A stretch of 64,000 nt of DNA from Oxyruncus cristatus (taxonomy: Eukaryota > Chordata > Aves > Passeriformes > Cotingidae), in contig VXAY01007483.1 in assembly GCA_013399855.1 (NCBI GenBank), positions 573,074-637,073 of the forward strand, read 5' to 3'. The position numbers and the translations under genes were made by a program. This document shows, piece by piece, positions 1 through 11,971 of this stretch; the stretch's first letter is position 1, and each line of letters starts with the position of its first letter. The notes under the pieces are model-generated. The model worked only from the letters and a program-made list of their open reading frames with translations. It was not told the origin of the DNA and did not search any database.

Positions 1-2185
1 GTCCACAAACACTGACAGTGATGTCACTTAGAAATCACTGTTACAGCTGACACACAATATTATGGTTGATTGATTGAGCCAAATCATTGTAAGCTTGTTT
101 AAGGGCATTAAAAAAGGGCTTTGTATTGATTTAGCAATATGAGGTACTTTTAATCAGATTAAAGAGCATCATACAAGGTGGTTGCACTGATCAGTTTAGC
201 AGGAGATCCAGTCAGATTGATGCACCAGCCTAACTGGATCACTGGCTAAACTGATCAGTTAAATTGATACATCTCTTCGTGTGCAAAGAACAAGTTAAAG
301 GCACAAGTTGCTCCACAGGTAAGAAACACTTCCCGTAAGATATCTGTACATTTGTCACTTCTTTATGCATCCTCTCCGTGTCTCAGGTTTCCCATATTTA
401 TAGGGCTGCCATATTTACTTCCTGAATTTCCCAGACAGCAAGATGTGAGTGGATGCTCTCTGGTTTTTCCAATACTTTGAGACGTACTGCACACAGAGTG
501 CTCTGATGATTGGTATGTGTGCCATAAATCTGTCCCTTCCTGAACTTGCCAGGTTTACTGTCTGACACACATCAAACTTCCAACGAGCGTTACGCTTTCA
601 GCACATGCACTTCCACTGCAAAAGTACTCAGGAATTCCTACACAGGCCAGACAAATGTCTTCAACTTCCTTCCAGGCAAAATTTCTGACCAGGGAAATAA
701 AATTGATATGGAAGCCTCGAGGTGTATTTCACCCCTGCTACAGAGCAGTGTTACAGTTCTCTCATTTGTGAGCATTTGCACACTCCAGGAGTTCCAAGTG
801 ATCCTACCCCAACAATCCCAACGGGGCAGGGATAAGAGTAAAGCACAGCAGATGAAAAACAGGATATTTACATCAACAAATACAGGACATACATTTCCCT
901 ACCTGCAGTTTTCCCAAACTGTAAGAGAACTCAGGCAAATATTTTCAGACACCGCATGCCTGCCTTGGTCACTCTGCTCTGTTCCCCTGTAAGGCTTCCC
1001 AAGAAACTCTTGGATACCGGGATAACAAGGCTTTGTCACCATCTGTGAACTGATTTGTGTATTCTCAGCACTGACAAAAGAAAATTTGTGATGTGGCACA
1101 AGTGGAGGAAGTAGATTCTTAATGGTTAATAACTCAGGATTTGTCACTTAGCTCTCTTCAAGAGATTGCCCAGGAACCCATTGTTTCATCTTCCAGCTGT
1201 TTCCCATCAAATTACTATTAAATTATTCATAAATTATTACATAGTTTCTTCACATCCCTGCAATACTAATTTTCACAGTTTCAAAGTGCCTGTAATACCA
1301 GCTTTCAGGTTTAAAAAATGCACATAAGCAACACTGTGCAGATTAACAAAATTCAAATCCAAGAAGACTTTTCACTTTTTAATATAAACTCTAAAGACTC
1401 AGCACTCCTGGAACACAGCAACATCACATTACCATCATCTATCCCTTCAAATACATGAAAATACAATACAGAAATAACCAGCAACATTCCTGGCATTTCA
1501 ACAGTTTTCCAATAAATGAGACAAGATTTAATCTGCATTTTCTAATGCTACAGCCAACCCCTTCAGTCTCTGTGCAGGTGAAAATATGGGCTGGCTTCAT
1601 AGATGTTTCAGGAAAGGATAAATGAGCACACCTCAAGATAATATCTAATCAAAGTGCAAATACTGTATCATTAGTGGATGAGCTGCTAATTAGTCAAAAA
1701 GAATTAAAATTGTCATCGAAGGCGAAAAAATAACAAAAAAATAAATGATACTTAGAATTTTATTGTGAGGAAAATAGTACTAAGCATAAATCTGGGGAAA
1801 AAAAAACCCATGGATTCATAGATTAAAAAAGAAAAACCTCAGTATTCATTAAGTTAGTCCACTCAAGCAAATGTAATTGAGAGATGAGCATTTCCTTTTC
1901 CAAAATGTATCCTGAAAATGAATAGCGTGAAGGAAGCGCAGACATTCTGCATATCCAGCCCCTTATGCTGCACCAGGACCATTAAAACCACATGAATTAT
2001 TTTGTCAAACCGCTTCAGAAGTTCAGAGACGGTCTTAAAATAGCAATTTATCTCCGACTTAGGATGAACAAGGCTACTTTATTCTCTTTAAACCTTAATT
2101 AGTGTACTTAAAATGTAAGCTGTGTTATCAAATACAATTAATCATATTTTAGGGTGGGCGTACTTTGAGCTTTAAATTGACTTAC
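1..2185 (-). other. SDK1: SDK1 intron 4, 5' part only
   Basis: AT-rich non-coding DNA downstream of the exon 4 donor. I searched the minus strand for the continuation of Ig2 and saw none. The one structured item is the 74-bp near-palindrome at 186-259. The open frames at 546-992 (plus) and 899-1147 (minus) have no recognisable domain, and the composition around them is ordinary intron. Confidence 0.8.
186..259. repeat. 74-bp near-palindrome (37-bp arms)
   Basis: The arms begin actgatcagtttagc at 186 and end gctaaactgatcagt at 259, with the centre on TGCA at 221-224. By hand count 30 of 37 positions pair and 7 do not; the outer 15 pairs are perfect. On the SDK1 sense (minus) strand three of the seven mismatches become G-U wobbles. 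It could be a decayed palindromic transposon, a conserved element, or a hairpin RNA precursor. Confidence 0.85.
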
Positions 2186-2333
2186 ATTCTGCTGCTTGGG
2201 ATGATCTTGTGCCCGTCTCTAAACCACGTCACTTGGGGTCTGGGATAGCTGAGGATGCGTGGGAAGTTCAGAACTGCAGCTTGTCCTTCGGTCACCGTTT
2301 TCCTCTGGTCTGTGTCCATGAAATTCCCCATGT
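2186..2333 (-). CDS. SDK1: SDK1 exon 4: first half of Ig domain 2
   Basis: Minus-strand internal exon of 148 nt: AC completing a Tyr codon, 48 codons, and AT of the next codon (probably Ile). The peptide starts MGNFMDTDQRKTV and continues through QAAVLNFPR and SYPRPQVTWFRDGHKIIP. MGNFMDTDQRK favours SDK1 over SDK2, and PRPQVTWFRDG is the C-strand of Ig2 with its core tryptophan. No cysteine occurs anywhere in the exon, so the usual B-strand cysteine is missing; as I recall, this is normal for Sidekick Ig2. The acceptor is aatttgcag ending at 2334 and the donor is AT|gtaagt from 2185, the consensus form. The next exon, expected to carry the rest of Ig2, was not found between 1 and 2180 and should lie to the left of the window. 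Confidence 0.93.
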
Positions 2334-5300
2334 CTGCAAATTAAAAAAAACGATGCTCTAGAGTCCTGGAAGTTCTTGTCTCTCCCTCCCATTTCTCTTC
2401 AGCAGACAGAGAAATAACCGTGTTTCCAGCAGCCACTGGCACTGCTGTGATTAGTCAACGGGACACAAGAGATCACGGGACAGTTTCGATGTTGATTTAT
2501 GCACAGTCAGATGAACATAAGGCATGAAGGAAACCCAAGTGCTGCTGGAGCATCCATCAGCAGTCCTGAATGGCCCCAGTGCTCTCTGGCAATAACTGAG
2601 TGGTTTTAACTGGAAGTGACATTTTAATGGAGGTTTGTTTGGTTTGGATTGTTGGGGTTTTTTTAGATAAGTTCCTGCAACGCAAAGGAATGCTTGTGGT
2701 GTTTATGAATTTATCAATTTTTTTGGTCATCTGGGTTTTTTTTAATCCATTGCTACACAAACAGACAAGCAGCTTTATCACTGAGGTCAAGGCAAGGTAT
2801 AATCAGACTATGCAAGTGGGCCACTACATCCAAATGGATTCCAAAATAACAAGGCCACAGTCATCTTGGGAGCTGTCAGTTCTTCTGGTACTACACTATG
2901 ATTTCAGCAGTGCCTGTGTATCTCCAACATTTACAAAAGCATCCCCAGTCTTAAGAGAGCAGCTTTTAACAAAAAAATTAATGGAAGAAAGGAATCTACC
3001 ATTGCTGAACCTCTGCCTTGAAGGCTTTATTTCACAGACAAGTTCACATATCTGAGAAGTCCCTGAAAAAAATCAGAGAACATTTTCTCCTTGTTTTTCT
3101 TTTGCTTCTTGTATCTCATTCTTAGCCATTAAAATAAACAGGGCTGTAGGCTCTTACTTCTTCACTCTCTGAAGAACTTCTATGCATGTTAATTTAATTT
3201 AAACTAAGGAACTGAAACACACACACAGAGCTATTCTGGCTTCTGTCAGTGAATTCTCTTCTTTTTTTTTAAGGACCGCAGGGTTCTCTCCAAGTTCTGT
3301 GCAGCAGAGAGGGATGTAAAGGACTTAGGAAAGAGAAGACTGCTGTCAGGTCTGTGAATGGCAGGAGATGAGAAGAGACAGAACAAGAGCAGAAATTAAA
3401 AACACATGGTATTTTAAAGAAGCTTTAATCATCTTTGTGATTTTCAAGTTATTTATTCAGAGATAATCAGCATTGTACTTCCTCTGTTGCTCCATATTCC
3501 TCACAACTGTAATCAGATCAGCTACTTGAAAAGAAGTTTCAAACCGCGTAGGTGGATCTAATTAACTTCACTGTCATATGATTATTTTAGTTTTCACAAT
3601 CCAAGAGTTTTAAAGCCCATTCTGTAATTAAGATTTACTCAGCAGTTTTCTCTCAAATATCTGTTCCCCTTCAGTAAAGCAATATGTTAGCATGTGTTGA
3701 GAATATGTTTTAAATTATTGAACAAGTTCCCTGTTACTTCAGATATCTGGGGCAAGGAAACTACCTCAGATCTTTCTCACAGTGCACATTATAATTATAC
3801 CTTTCAATTTTTCACTTGAGATCTTGACTTGAAGTGCATTGGGAAGCATCCTCTATCCACTGGCAAAAATATATCATTTCCTGTGAATCCTTATGAGCAA
3901 AATGTCTAAAATACAACTCTCTGTAAGTCCTGATGAATGGACAAGATGATTTTAGGAGTCCCTTGGAATGTTCCTTTCTGACATGTTTTCAAGAACAGCC
4001 AAAAAGTAACGTATGATAAACTACCAGGAACTTCATTATATCCACACAGCTTTGATCAATTTAGATCAAAAACGTTAAAACACAGGAAACAACCACAAGG
4101 GTGAAGGAGGAAGAGGATATTTAGAACTTGTGGAACACTTCAATCTGTAGGAATAAAGTGCAAATCTGACTGGCAATTTCACTACAGAAGCCTATATGTC
4201 ACTATAGGCTCAAGACCAAAGGTCTTCCAAGCCATGTAAGATCTGGTTTGCTTTGTCTCAATGTCTTTATCAGTAAAAATAAATAAATAAATAGATAAAA
4301 AATAAATATAAAGACTGCTTAATTCTGACAGAGAGTCTCAAGAGAGAGGGTTTTAGCCTTGTTCAGCAATGCATAACTACAAATTGAAAAAAAAAAAAAG
4401 AAGAGAACTTAAACTGAAGAAAAGTAAACAATTGCATTTCTTTCTCTCTCCAGAACAACCAAACACACACACAAACCAGCCTGGAGAAACAAACCACTCC
4501 ACTGCAAATCTTATCCTCATTCAGAGGGGAATAAAGCTGCCTTTTCAGGAGACAGAATCCTTCAGCAGCAGCATCAAGGTAAAGTATTCCTGTGTCTCCT
4601 CCTCACTGTTCCCACAAGTACTTCCTCGGGAATTACTCCATCCACTTTGCCAGTACAACTGCCTGTGCAGCTGGGTAGGGTACTGGATGGGGAGGAGGGG
4701 GGAAAGAACTGCTTTAACAACCTGACAAAATAATTGTTACTTTTTTTTTAAATTTTGGAGAAGTTTCCCAGTCCACAGCTGCACAAACAAGTTTTCCTGC
4801 TGGGCCTAAAGGGATCATGTGCTACACTGCAAGAGCGGGAACCATCAGCGGGATGGAGGAGGAAATGGGTACATTTTTCTTTGGTGCTGTTGCCAAAGCC
4901 TCCGTCCCCTGAAACCACACCTGGAGATGCAACTCCAGAGGCATCCAGGCTCCTCTGATGGCTCAGTGCACAGCGAGAAGCATCTCACCCTCACCTGCCC
5001 CTGCTCACCTTGCTCGTCACCCCACACCTCCCTCAGAGTTATGTTCACTCACACCAGCTTTCAGTAGATCCTCTGTGACCTGACAGAATTCACTAAAACT
5101 GAAGAAGAATATTTGGAAAAGCACTTGCAAGGGTCTGACACACATCAGGGTGAGCACAGGGTCACTGCACAGCAGGGGCATAAGGGCTGGCAGAAGTCAG
5201 GGAAGGAAACCCCCAGTTTAGCAGCAGTTTATTTTTACTTTAGCTCCCAGCAGCTCTGAAACAATAGGGAGATCAAACATCGAATTGCTGGTATTACTGA

Positions 5301-6359
5301 CATTACAGATATAGTAACATAATCTACTGTAATTCAGTAAACTGACGAACATGATACCAAAACTTATATAATACCATTTGCAGCTGGTTTTATTTTAAAA
5401 CACAGGAAATTCCATGTAATTTCCCTCATTGACATACTGATTAACTTGAATCAGTTCCTTCAAATTGGGTTTCTAATAAATAATTCAATTTCTCTAAATT
5501 CCACTTATCAAGTGACATTTACTGCAACTGAATTTCCAGTCGCTGACCCTAAGGAGGAGAAATCTGATCCATTTATCAGACTTCTTAGGCACAGTATGCA
5601 ACTCTGTCTATTTGTAATTCTTTTTATGCTTTTACTATGAAGAAAGAATAAGGCCTAATTTTACTGCTGATTCCAAAGGCATTATTTGGATTATATTTTC
5701 TACGTGTTAATCGAAAAACAGAAAATTAGGGGGATGTGATTGTTTCTTATGTCATGGTCACTGGCACCAACTCCTGGGAAAACCAACTTCAACCTTCCCC
5801 ACTGACAGCTGAATTTCGAAAATTCTGCGCAGTCCAAACTCAAGTGGTGCAAACACTGGAGGGTTTGCTTCACGAAGGTGTTGAGAACAGACTTTTAAAG
5901 TGCTGTTGTGAAACTGCTGATTTTGTACCACAAAGGATTATGACCTGAAAGCTTCCTGGCGTTATCTCCACCACAGCGTTTTCTCTCAGGTTATCTGCTG
6001 CTGTCCTCTGGTCTTTTTTGGGTGGTGTTGTTTTGACTGATAGTTTTGTGCTATATGGCCTTGCCTAATCCCTGTGTATCCAGGGAAAGGTAAAATAGTT
6101 CTCTTGTGCTACAGCTGCCTCCAAACGATCTCTTTTCATGGCTTTGAACCTCTCAAAGCTCATTCTACAGACCTGACGTTGCGCCACTTTGAGCGGCTTC
6201 CCAGAGATACCCAGAGCATGAAACTTATTGTGATGCAATAATTTAAAAATCTGTTAAATATGTTATCTAATAACTTCTCAGGCTAACAAGTGTTACTGGT
6301 GTGGTGTTTCTCTCCCCACAGAAAGAATCAGTCACAGGGTAACTTCCATCCCAACGTAC
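2334..6359 (-). other. SDK1: SDK1 intron 3 (4026 bp)
   Basis: Complete intron bounded by gtacgt at 6359 and ttgcag at 2334, joining a phase-1 codon (T|AC). It holds an (AAAT)n microsatellite near 4274-4312 and scattered A and T runs. The frame at 2600-3055 on the plus strand is open for 151 codons but shows no domain and includes T-runs coding for Phe/Leu, so I do not call it a gene. Confidence 0.9.
4274..4312. repeat. (AAAT)n microsatellite
   Basis: Imperfect tandem aaat units (taaataaataaatagata) inside SDK1 intron 3. Confidence 0.9.
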
Positions 6360-6466
6360 ATGCCACTTGGACTTCAGATCTCCTCTGCAGCAGGGCCCCC
6401 ATCCTGTTCCGTACAGTGCACTGGTAAAAGCCAGCATCAGACCTCTGCAGAGCTGGGATGATGTAC
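6360..6466 (-). CDS. SDK1: SDK1 exon 3: second part of Ig domain 1
   Basis: Minus-strand internal exon of 107 nt: one base (G) that completes the Lys codon begun in exon 2, 35 codons, and a final T. It encodes [16 protein letters not shown] followed by [19 protein letters not shown]. The D-A-G-F-Y-Q-C run is the classic Ig F-strand signature (DxGxYxC), so this cysteine should pair with the one in exon 2 and close Ig1. The [10 protein letters not shown] segment is a hallmark of vertebrate Sidekicks. The acceptor is tttttgtcttgcag ending at 6467 and the donor is T|gtacgt from 6359. In SDK proteins Ig1-Ig4 form the adhesive module, so this exon contributes to cell-cell recognition. Introns of 5345 bp upstream and 4026 bp downstream separate it from its neighbours. 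Confidence 0.93.
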
Positions 6467-9400
6467 CTGCAAGACAAAAATGCAGAATTATGGTGCACTT
6501 CTTCCTGTTTTACACATTGCCTGAGATGCTCATTGTAATTTTTTTTTTCTGACAAGCAGCGTTCCCCTGTAATCTCCGGTCTTTGGCTGAAATATTGTCT
6601 GTCATTTTTAAAAAATACAAACCAAAACAAAACAAAATGCATGAAATATCTTGCAGTCTTAAGTTCCAGATATGATAAATACCAAGTCTATCCAAAAATT
6701 CTCTTGAAACATAGACTTAATTTTTTTTCCTTACTTTTCTCCACCTTCATTCCTAAGGCTGGTAAAAGTAGCCTGGTAATTTGCTCAGAGGAGGCACAAG
6801 AAAACTGAAAACTAAATGTGGGTATTAGGAAGACTTGCAAGGAATATCAAAGCTGTCCAATGAAAAAAAAATGGGATTATTACACTGTGTGGCCACTGTA
6901 ACTCAGAGGAGTTCTGGAAATGACACTGTGTGCTGCACGTTGTGTTTGTTCTGCCCTTCACTGTGCTTAAACAGACATTTAGTCCACTAATGCTCACCTT
7001 CCTCATTCAGCTACATCTGATCACTCAACATGAAAATGAGCTGATAGGCACAGTTTTAATGGGAATAAAAACACATGAATAATAGAGATAATCCTGCATT
7101 AAACAAACATTAATCAAAAGCACATATTCCCCCAGTCACCTTCAGGAGATATTATGGCAGGATTAATGAAAGTCTTTATGGAAGATAAGGAAAAAGAAAA
7201 CTGCTGAATTCTAATCTTCAAGATTTAATTCCACTAAAAGGAAACATTTCTTCTTAGACTCAGATACACTGCACACACCCACACGCAGAGCTTAATATCT
7301 GAGCAGGATCAGACACCATAAAAACAAAGGAGGTCAGAGAATCTGGTGTGATCAATGCAGGCTCTAATCACTGCATGGTACAATAAATACACTATAGGAA
7401 ATAGGCCATACAACCAAACACAAGGAATAAAAAAGAGAGTCCAACACCATGGACAAATTTTAGGGATTCCTCAGAGACCCTGGCAGCAAAGTGACAGCAA
7501 ACCCAGCAATCGGAATAATTTCCTTCTCTGCCAGGCAGATGATTGTTGTAAAACATTGTTATTAAAATAATAAATTGAATATTCCAGCAAGTAAATATTG
7601 AAAATTAATTTGTACAGTTCATTTTACCAGACAGTTTATAGCTTAGCAGGTTTTCTTCCTCTCATAAAGGTTTAGTGCCCTACTTGGTCAACGTTTAATG
7701 CATTGGCTTTTTTATTAAATAAAGTCAAAATTAAAGACTTCTTTTTTTGGCTATTTATCTGCACTAAAACAGTAATGCAGAGTTAGTTTTGCAGCCACCA
7801 GGACAAAACAAATCAATTAGATCAGAAGTGTCCTACTTTGGTTTTTCTTTTCTGACTTATTAATGTTTCAGCAGGAAACATTCTTAACATGTTGCCTGAA
7901 GAAATGAAAATCTTTTAAAAATTTACAGTGAAAATGCCATCTACCTTGGAAATTCCAAGGGAGCCCCAACCTACTGAGCAGCTGGATCCTCAGCGGACCT
8001 ACTGGGTATAATGTGCAGGTACGGGAAGCAAAATCAGAGGAACTTAATAACAAAAGGGGAAAAAAAAGAAGAGGTGGGACATAAGGCTATACTATTGGAG
8101 ACTAACTTGAAAATTACAAACCTGGGCGAGAGATAAATATTAATGGAATTTCTGATTCTGTGTTTACAATTTTAAACAGTCTTTATGCACCTCACGTGTC
8201 TTATTTTTCAAAATCTACTTTTTTATTGACCCAACAGTCATAAGCACGAACTGCTTTTTTGTGCTATGCTTTCCCCATTCTACTTATTTTCTCATCTTCA
8301 AGAAGGGATATAAATAGTGCTTCCTAAATTCAAAATAAGATTTTCTTCCCCACAATGAATTTATATCAAGAGTTAATATAATTTCCTCCCGTGACAAGAC
8401 ATAATTTCGCTTTATTTTTGTCTACGCCCTTAACTTGCAAGAAGATCTTCCCATTGTATAGATGCCAGAAGGCTACTTAAGGTTTCTGGGGATCTCTGCA
8501 AGGACTTCACAAAGTCAAGAGTTGACAGTTCCTTCATTTTGAGTGGAACAGCCAACCAGAAACCGGTGCTTGGAAAGTTTCTACGGAAAGATGTAAAGCG
8601 ACAAGCGGAAAGGGAGCTCCGAGGGAAGCCTTGCAGAGCGGAACATGCTCCATCACCACACTGCCAGGAGTCAGTTTAAGGATGGAGGGCTATCAGACAC
8701 CCAAGGAGAAATGCACTAACACTCGTATTTCCTCCCCAGTTTAAACCCTCATTTTAATTTCAAATGCTCCGAGAGTTAAAAGCGAACCTATAGGCTACAG
8801 GATTTAATAGTCATAATTATGAACACAGAATTAAAAGCAAATGTATTTTATTAGGTAGTCACGCAACTTACTATCTATTCAAACTTTTTAACATGGGACT
8901 TATGCATCAACTGATCTCACTTTTTTTATGCAGAATAAAATTAAAACATGTCCTATGTTAAAAACACAAATAGAAGAATCAGATTCTTTAAAGTAATTTG
9001 AAGTATAGGGCTGCTGAGACCCAGTCTTAGTTTCTTAAATTCCTACAAATTTCAGGCCACAAAAGCAAATATGGGAGACACACCTGGTCCCAAACTCAAT
9101 TCAAAACAAGGGTGGGGGGGGGAAAAAAACAAAAACAAAAAAAAAGAAAAAAAGTCACTGCCTCTACTTTAAAGTCTCTTAACTTCTAGAGATAAGCAGA
9201 ATTGCCACTGCAGTCAGCAGCACTGATTTGTTTTCATTACGTCTATCTCAGATCACAAAGAATTTATAAGGTTGTTTTATAAATTCTTAATCCAGCCCAG
9301 TGTATGCACAGTCAGTGTAAGAGCCAGGCTTTGCACATAATCAGCTTCGTTAGACAAAGAAAAGCTGTTCATTCAGGGTCACCAAGGTCAAAATGCAAAG

Positions 9401-11811
9401 ACTCCAATTAGTTCTTTACTCACTTGGGGTGTTATAATAATATATTTGCAGCCTGTTACAATATAGACATTACTTTAACTGAGGCTCACTAAGTAATATC
9501 AATTACCAAAACTCTTTGATTGATGATTCAAATTGCAGCAGAAGTCACTTACTCAGGAAGATTCGTGCATTTAAACAGACTATTTACCCATGAGAACTGC
9601 AGAGCAAACTATTATGGGGTCAAAGTTTAAATTTTGCAACTGGAATTTTTATATCTAAGCATATCTTTTCCTTGCTTTCATTCATCCTTATGCACCTATG
9701 CCATATAATCTTTTTTATGGAAGCTTAAAGCTCTGCATTTCTATATAATCAAAACCCTGTTTGGTTTCTGTCTGACTGTGGCGTAGTAATAGCAGTAGGG
9801 CTTCAACTTCTAAATTAGTGTTTCCTATCCATGTTTTATTATTATGAACCAGTAGCTCCCTATCTTCTGAACGACCTCTGCATCAGATGTTTTAATTCAA
9901 AATGGAACTAAGAACAACATAAAAAAGGCAGAATTATTAAATATAGCTTGAATCATGACCTGACATTCACTAGACTAAATTAAATGTAATGATGAGAGAC
10001 AAAGGACTGACTGCAGGTGTGTATAAACAGAGCTTGGCAAAGGTGTTCTGATTCTAACTCACACTGCAACACACAGTAAAATTCTAATTTTGTATTAGGG
10101 TGTCCACTTGGTTAGGAAATACCATGGCATTCTGATCTGATTTCAAAATGTCACACATTCTTACTCGGGTTTCTCCTAATATCAGGAAATGTCAGTCTCC
10201 GGTGACTAGCACATCTACAGGGCTTGAGTTCTAACCTTTGCTTGTTGTTGATTCCGTGTTCACGTGTTTGTCCTCTCACACCATTGATGTTGCCGCATTC
10301 TCAGCACCTTATGCAGTTAAAAGCTGTTTTCAGCTCCTTCTACTGAGCAACTACAACTGACTCTGCCGCTGTTGATCAGAACAAGTGGCGTTTACACAAA
10401 GTGATGCTCAAACATCCTGTGATTTGTTGTGCTATTAGAGATTTTTTTTTTTTCCTCCTTTTCTAGAAAGTATTCACAAATCTCCTCTGTGTGTGCACGT
10501 GGTTCATTTGGAGGTAGTAGGGCATCTCAAGGCTTGAGAACAGCCATGAACAGACGCAGTTACTCAGGACTAGGTGGGCTCATCTAAATCAAAGGTCTTG
10601 CATTCCTAGGAAACTTCACGTACAACTGCATGTGTGGCTGGAAGCAGCTGGTAAACACTTCATGCTAAATGTTCTGAATCACCCCCAAAAGTTTAAAAAA
10701 GTTGTTTAAGGGACTTTTTTCCTCTTTGCTCAGTCAATGTAAATAATATCAGAAATCAAACTAATGTTAGCTTACAATTCTGAAAATATTTGAGAAAAGT
10801 AATTATGGACTACCTCGTGGAGCAATACAGAACTTCATATCATAATCTGCATTTTTACACTGAATTTTACTGTAATTTCTATCTATAGTGATGGAGTACA
10901 ACTTTTCCCTGTCTGAACCCATGTAATCCCAAAAATGGAGTATTTTTTAGCTTGGTTTCCTAAAGGTACAGGTGTCATGCATGGGCTCTGTTTGTCACAA
11001 ACCCACCCCTCATGACTTCTGAACTGACTAGGTAATTTCTACAAAATTTGAGAGCAACAAGTAAGTTGCATAAATATTAAATTTCTCTAAAGTTACAAAA
11101 ATTCCCAATTGCACAGAGAAGACCCAGTTAATGCTCCCACATTAAAGAAAGGCAGACAAATTTGGCTGTTGGACACTTTGATACTTGGCCAGCCATGTGC
11201 TGCCTATCAGCACAAATGCAGCCCTGATAAGCCACTCCATGGTTTTTCTCCTGTTCGATGCAAAGTCTGTGGGATGGGGAGGGAGTCAGGGAGGTCCTGG
11301 GGAGCAAAGTGCATAACCATCAAAGAACAGTTTGTTAAACTATCAGCTTAATTTTGGCATTCTCAGCAGCGAAAACAGAAAGGTTTGTGTGGAACTGAAG
11401 ACAGACCAGATTCTTCTGGATCTGATTGCAAAGAACAGTCCTGCTGAGCTCAGCTCCCTTCCTGGATGAATCACATCATGTGGAACACTTAGCTGAGGAG
11501 TAAGTTATAAAAATACAGGTAACGTTCCACCTCCAGCAAAAAGCATTTTTGGGACTTAAAAATTCTGTGATAAGACCTATGTTTTGAAGCGGTAAACACT
11601 CTTAGCAGAGGAGATTCTCTCACAGAGATCTCACCTGTTTACTAAACCTAGTCTTCCTTCATAACAAAAAACTCAGTGCCCATGTGTCTGTATCTACAAA
11701 GTTTGAGGGGTTGGGGAACTAGGGGGATGGCGTTTGTTTTGGGTTTTTTGATGTTGTTTGTTTTTTTTTTTTCAGTTACACTTAGAGAAGGTGATTATAC
11801 AGATTATTTAC
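6467..11811 (-). other. SDK1: SDK1 intron 2 (5345 bp)
   Basis: Complete intron bounded by gtaaat at 11811 and cttgcag at 6467, joining a phase-2 codon (AA|G). It contains a G9 plus A-rich simple-sequence block at 9114-9154 and a G-rich then T-rich stretch near 11700-11773, about 40-110 bases from the exon 2 donor. No coding sequence or recognised transposon was seen. Confidence 0.9.
9114..9154. repeat. G9 run followed by A-rich tract
   Basis: Nine G followed by (A)nC-type A-rich sequence; simple sequence in intron 2. Confidence 0.9.
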
Positions 11812-11971
11812 TTATATTCACTGGAGTAGGAGGTGATTTCGCTGTCGTTGTGCAACCACTTGAATTCCAAGGGCCAGCTGCCTTCGGCAAGGCACGTAAG
11901 GACGAGTCGGTTCCCTTCCAAGTGTGTCTGGGGCAAGCCTGGTTCTGTCTTGAAGTATGGTGCAACATCAT
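11812..11971 (-). CDS. SDK1: SDK1 exon 2: mature N-terminus and first part of Ig domain 1
   Basis: Internal coding exon of Sidekick-1, a single-pass membrane protein of the immunoglobulin superfamily that mediates homophilic adhesion between neurons, notably in synaptic layers of the retina. Read on the minus strand it is 160 nt: two bases completing a split Asp codon, 52 full codons, then AA. The peptide begins [12 protein letters not shown], the start of the mature protein after signal-peptide removal. It carries the B-strand cysteine (LVLTCLAEG, residue 26 after the split codon) and the core tryptophan (EFKWLHND, residue 38). The acceptor is a pyrimidine-rich tract ending tttcag at 11972; the donor is AA|gtaaat from 11811. 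An N-D-S glycosylation sequon follows the tryptophan. SDK2 is the alternative paralogue, but exon 4 fits SDK1 better. Family assignment is from recalled homology, not a search. Confidence 0.92.

Noticed and set aside
546..992. 148-codon plus-strand frame in intron 4
   Set aside because: No recognisable domain; ordinary intron context; opposite strand to SDK1 with no splice or promoter signals seen.
2600..3055. 151-codon plus-strand frame with hydrophobic start
   Set aside because: Hydrophobic residues come from T-runs; no family recognised.
11706..11745. Possible G-quadruplex near the exon 2 donor
   Set aside because: Three close G-runs are present, but the fourth is about 14 bases away, and the G-rich strand is not the transcript.
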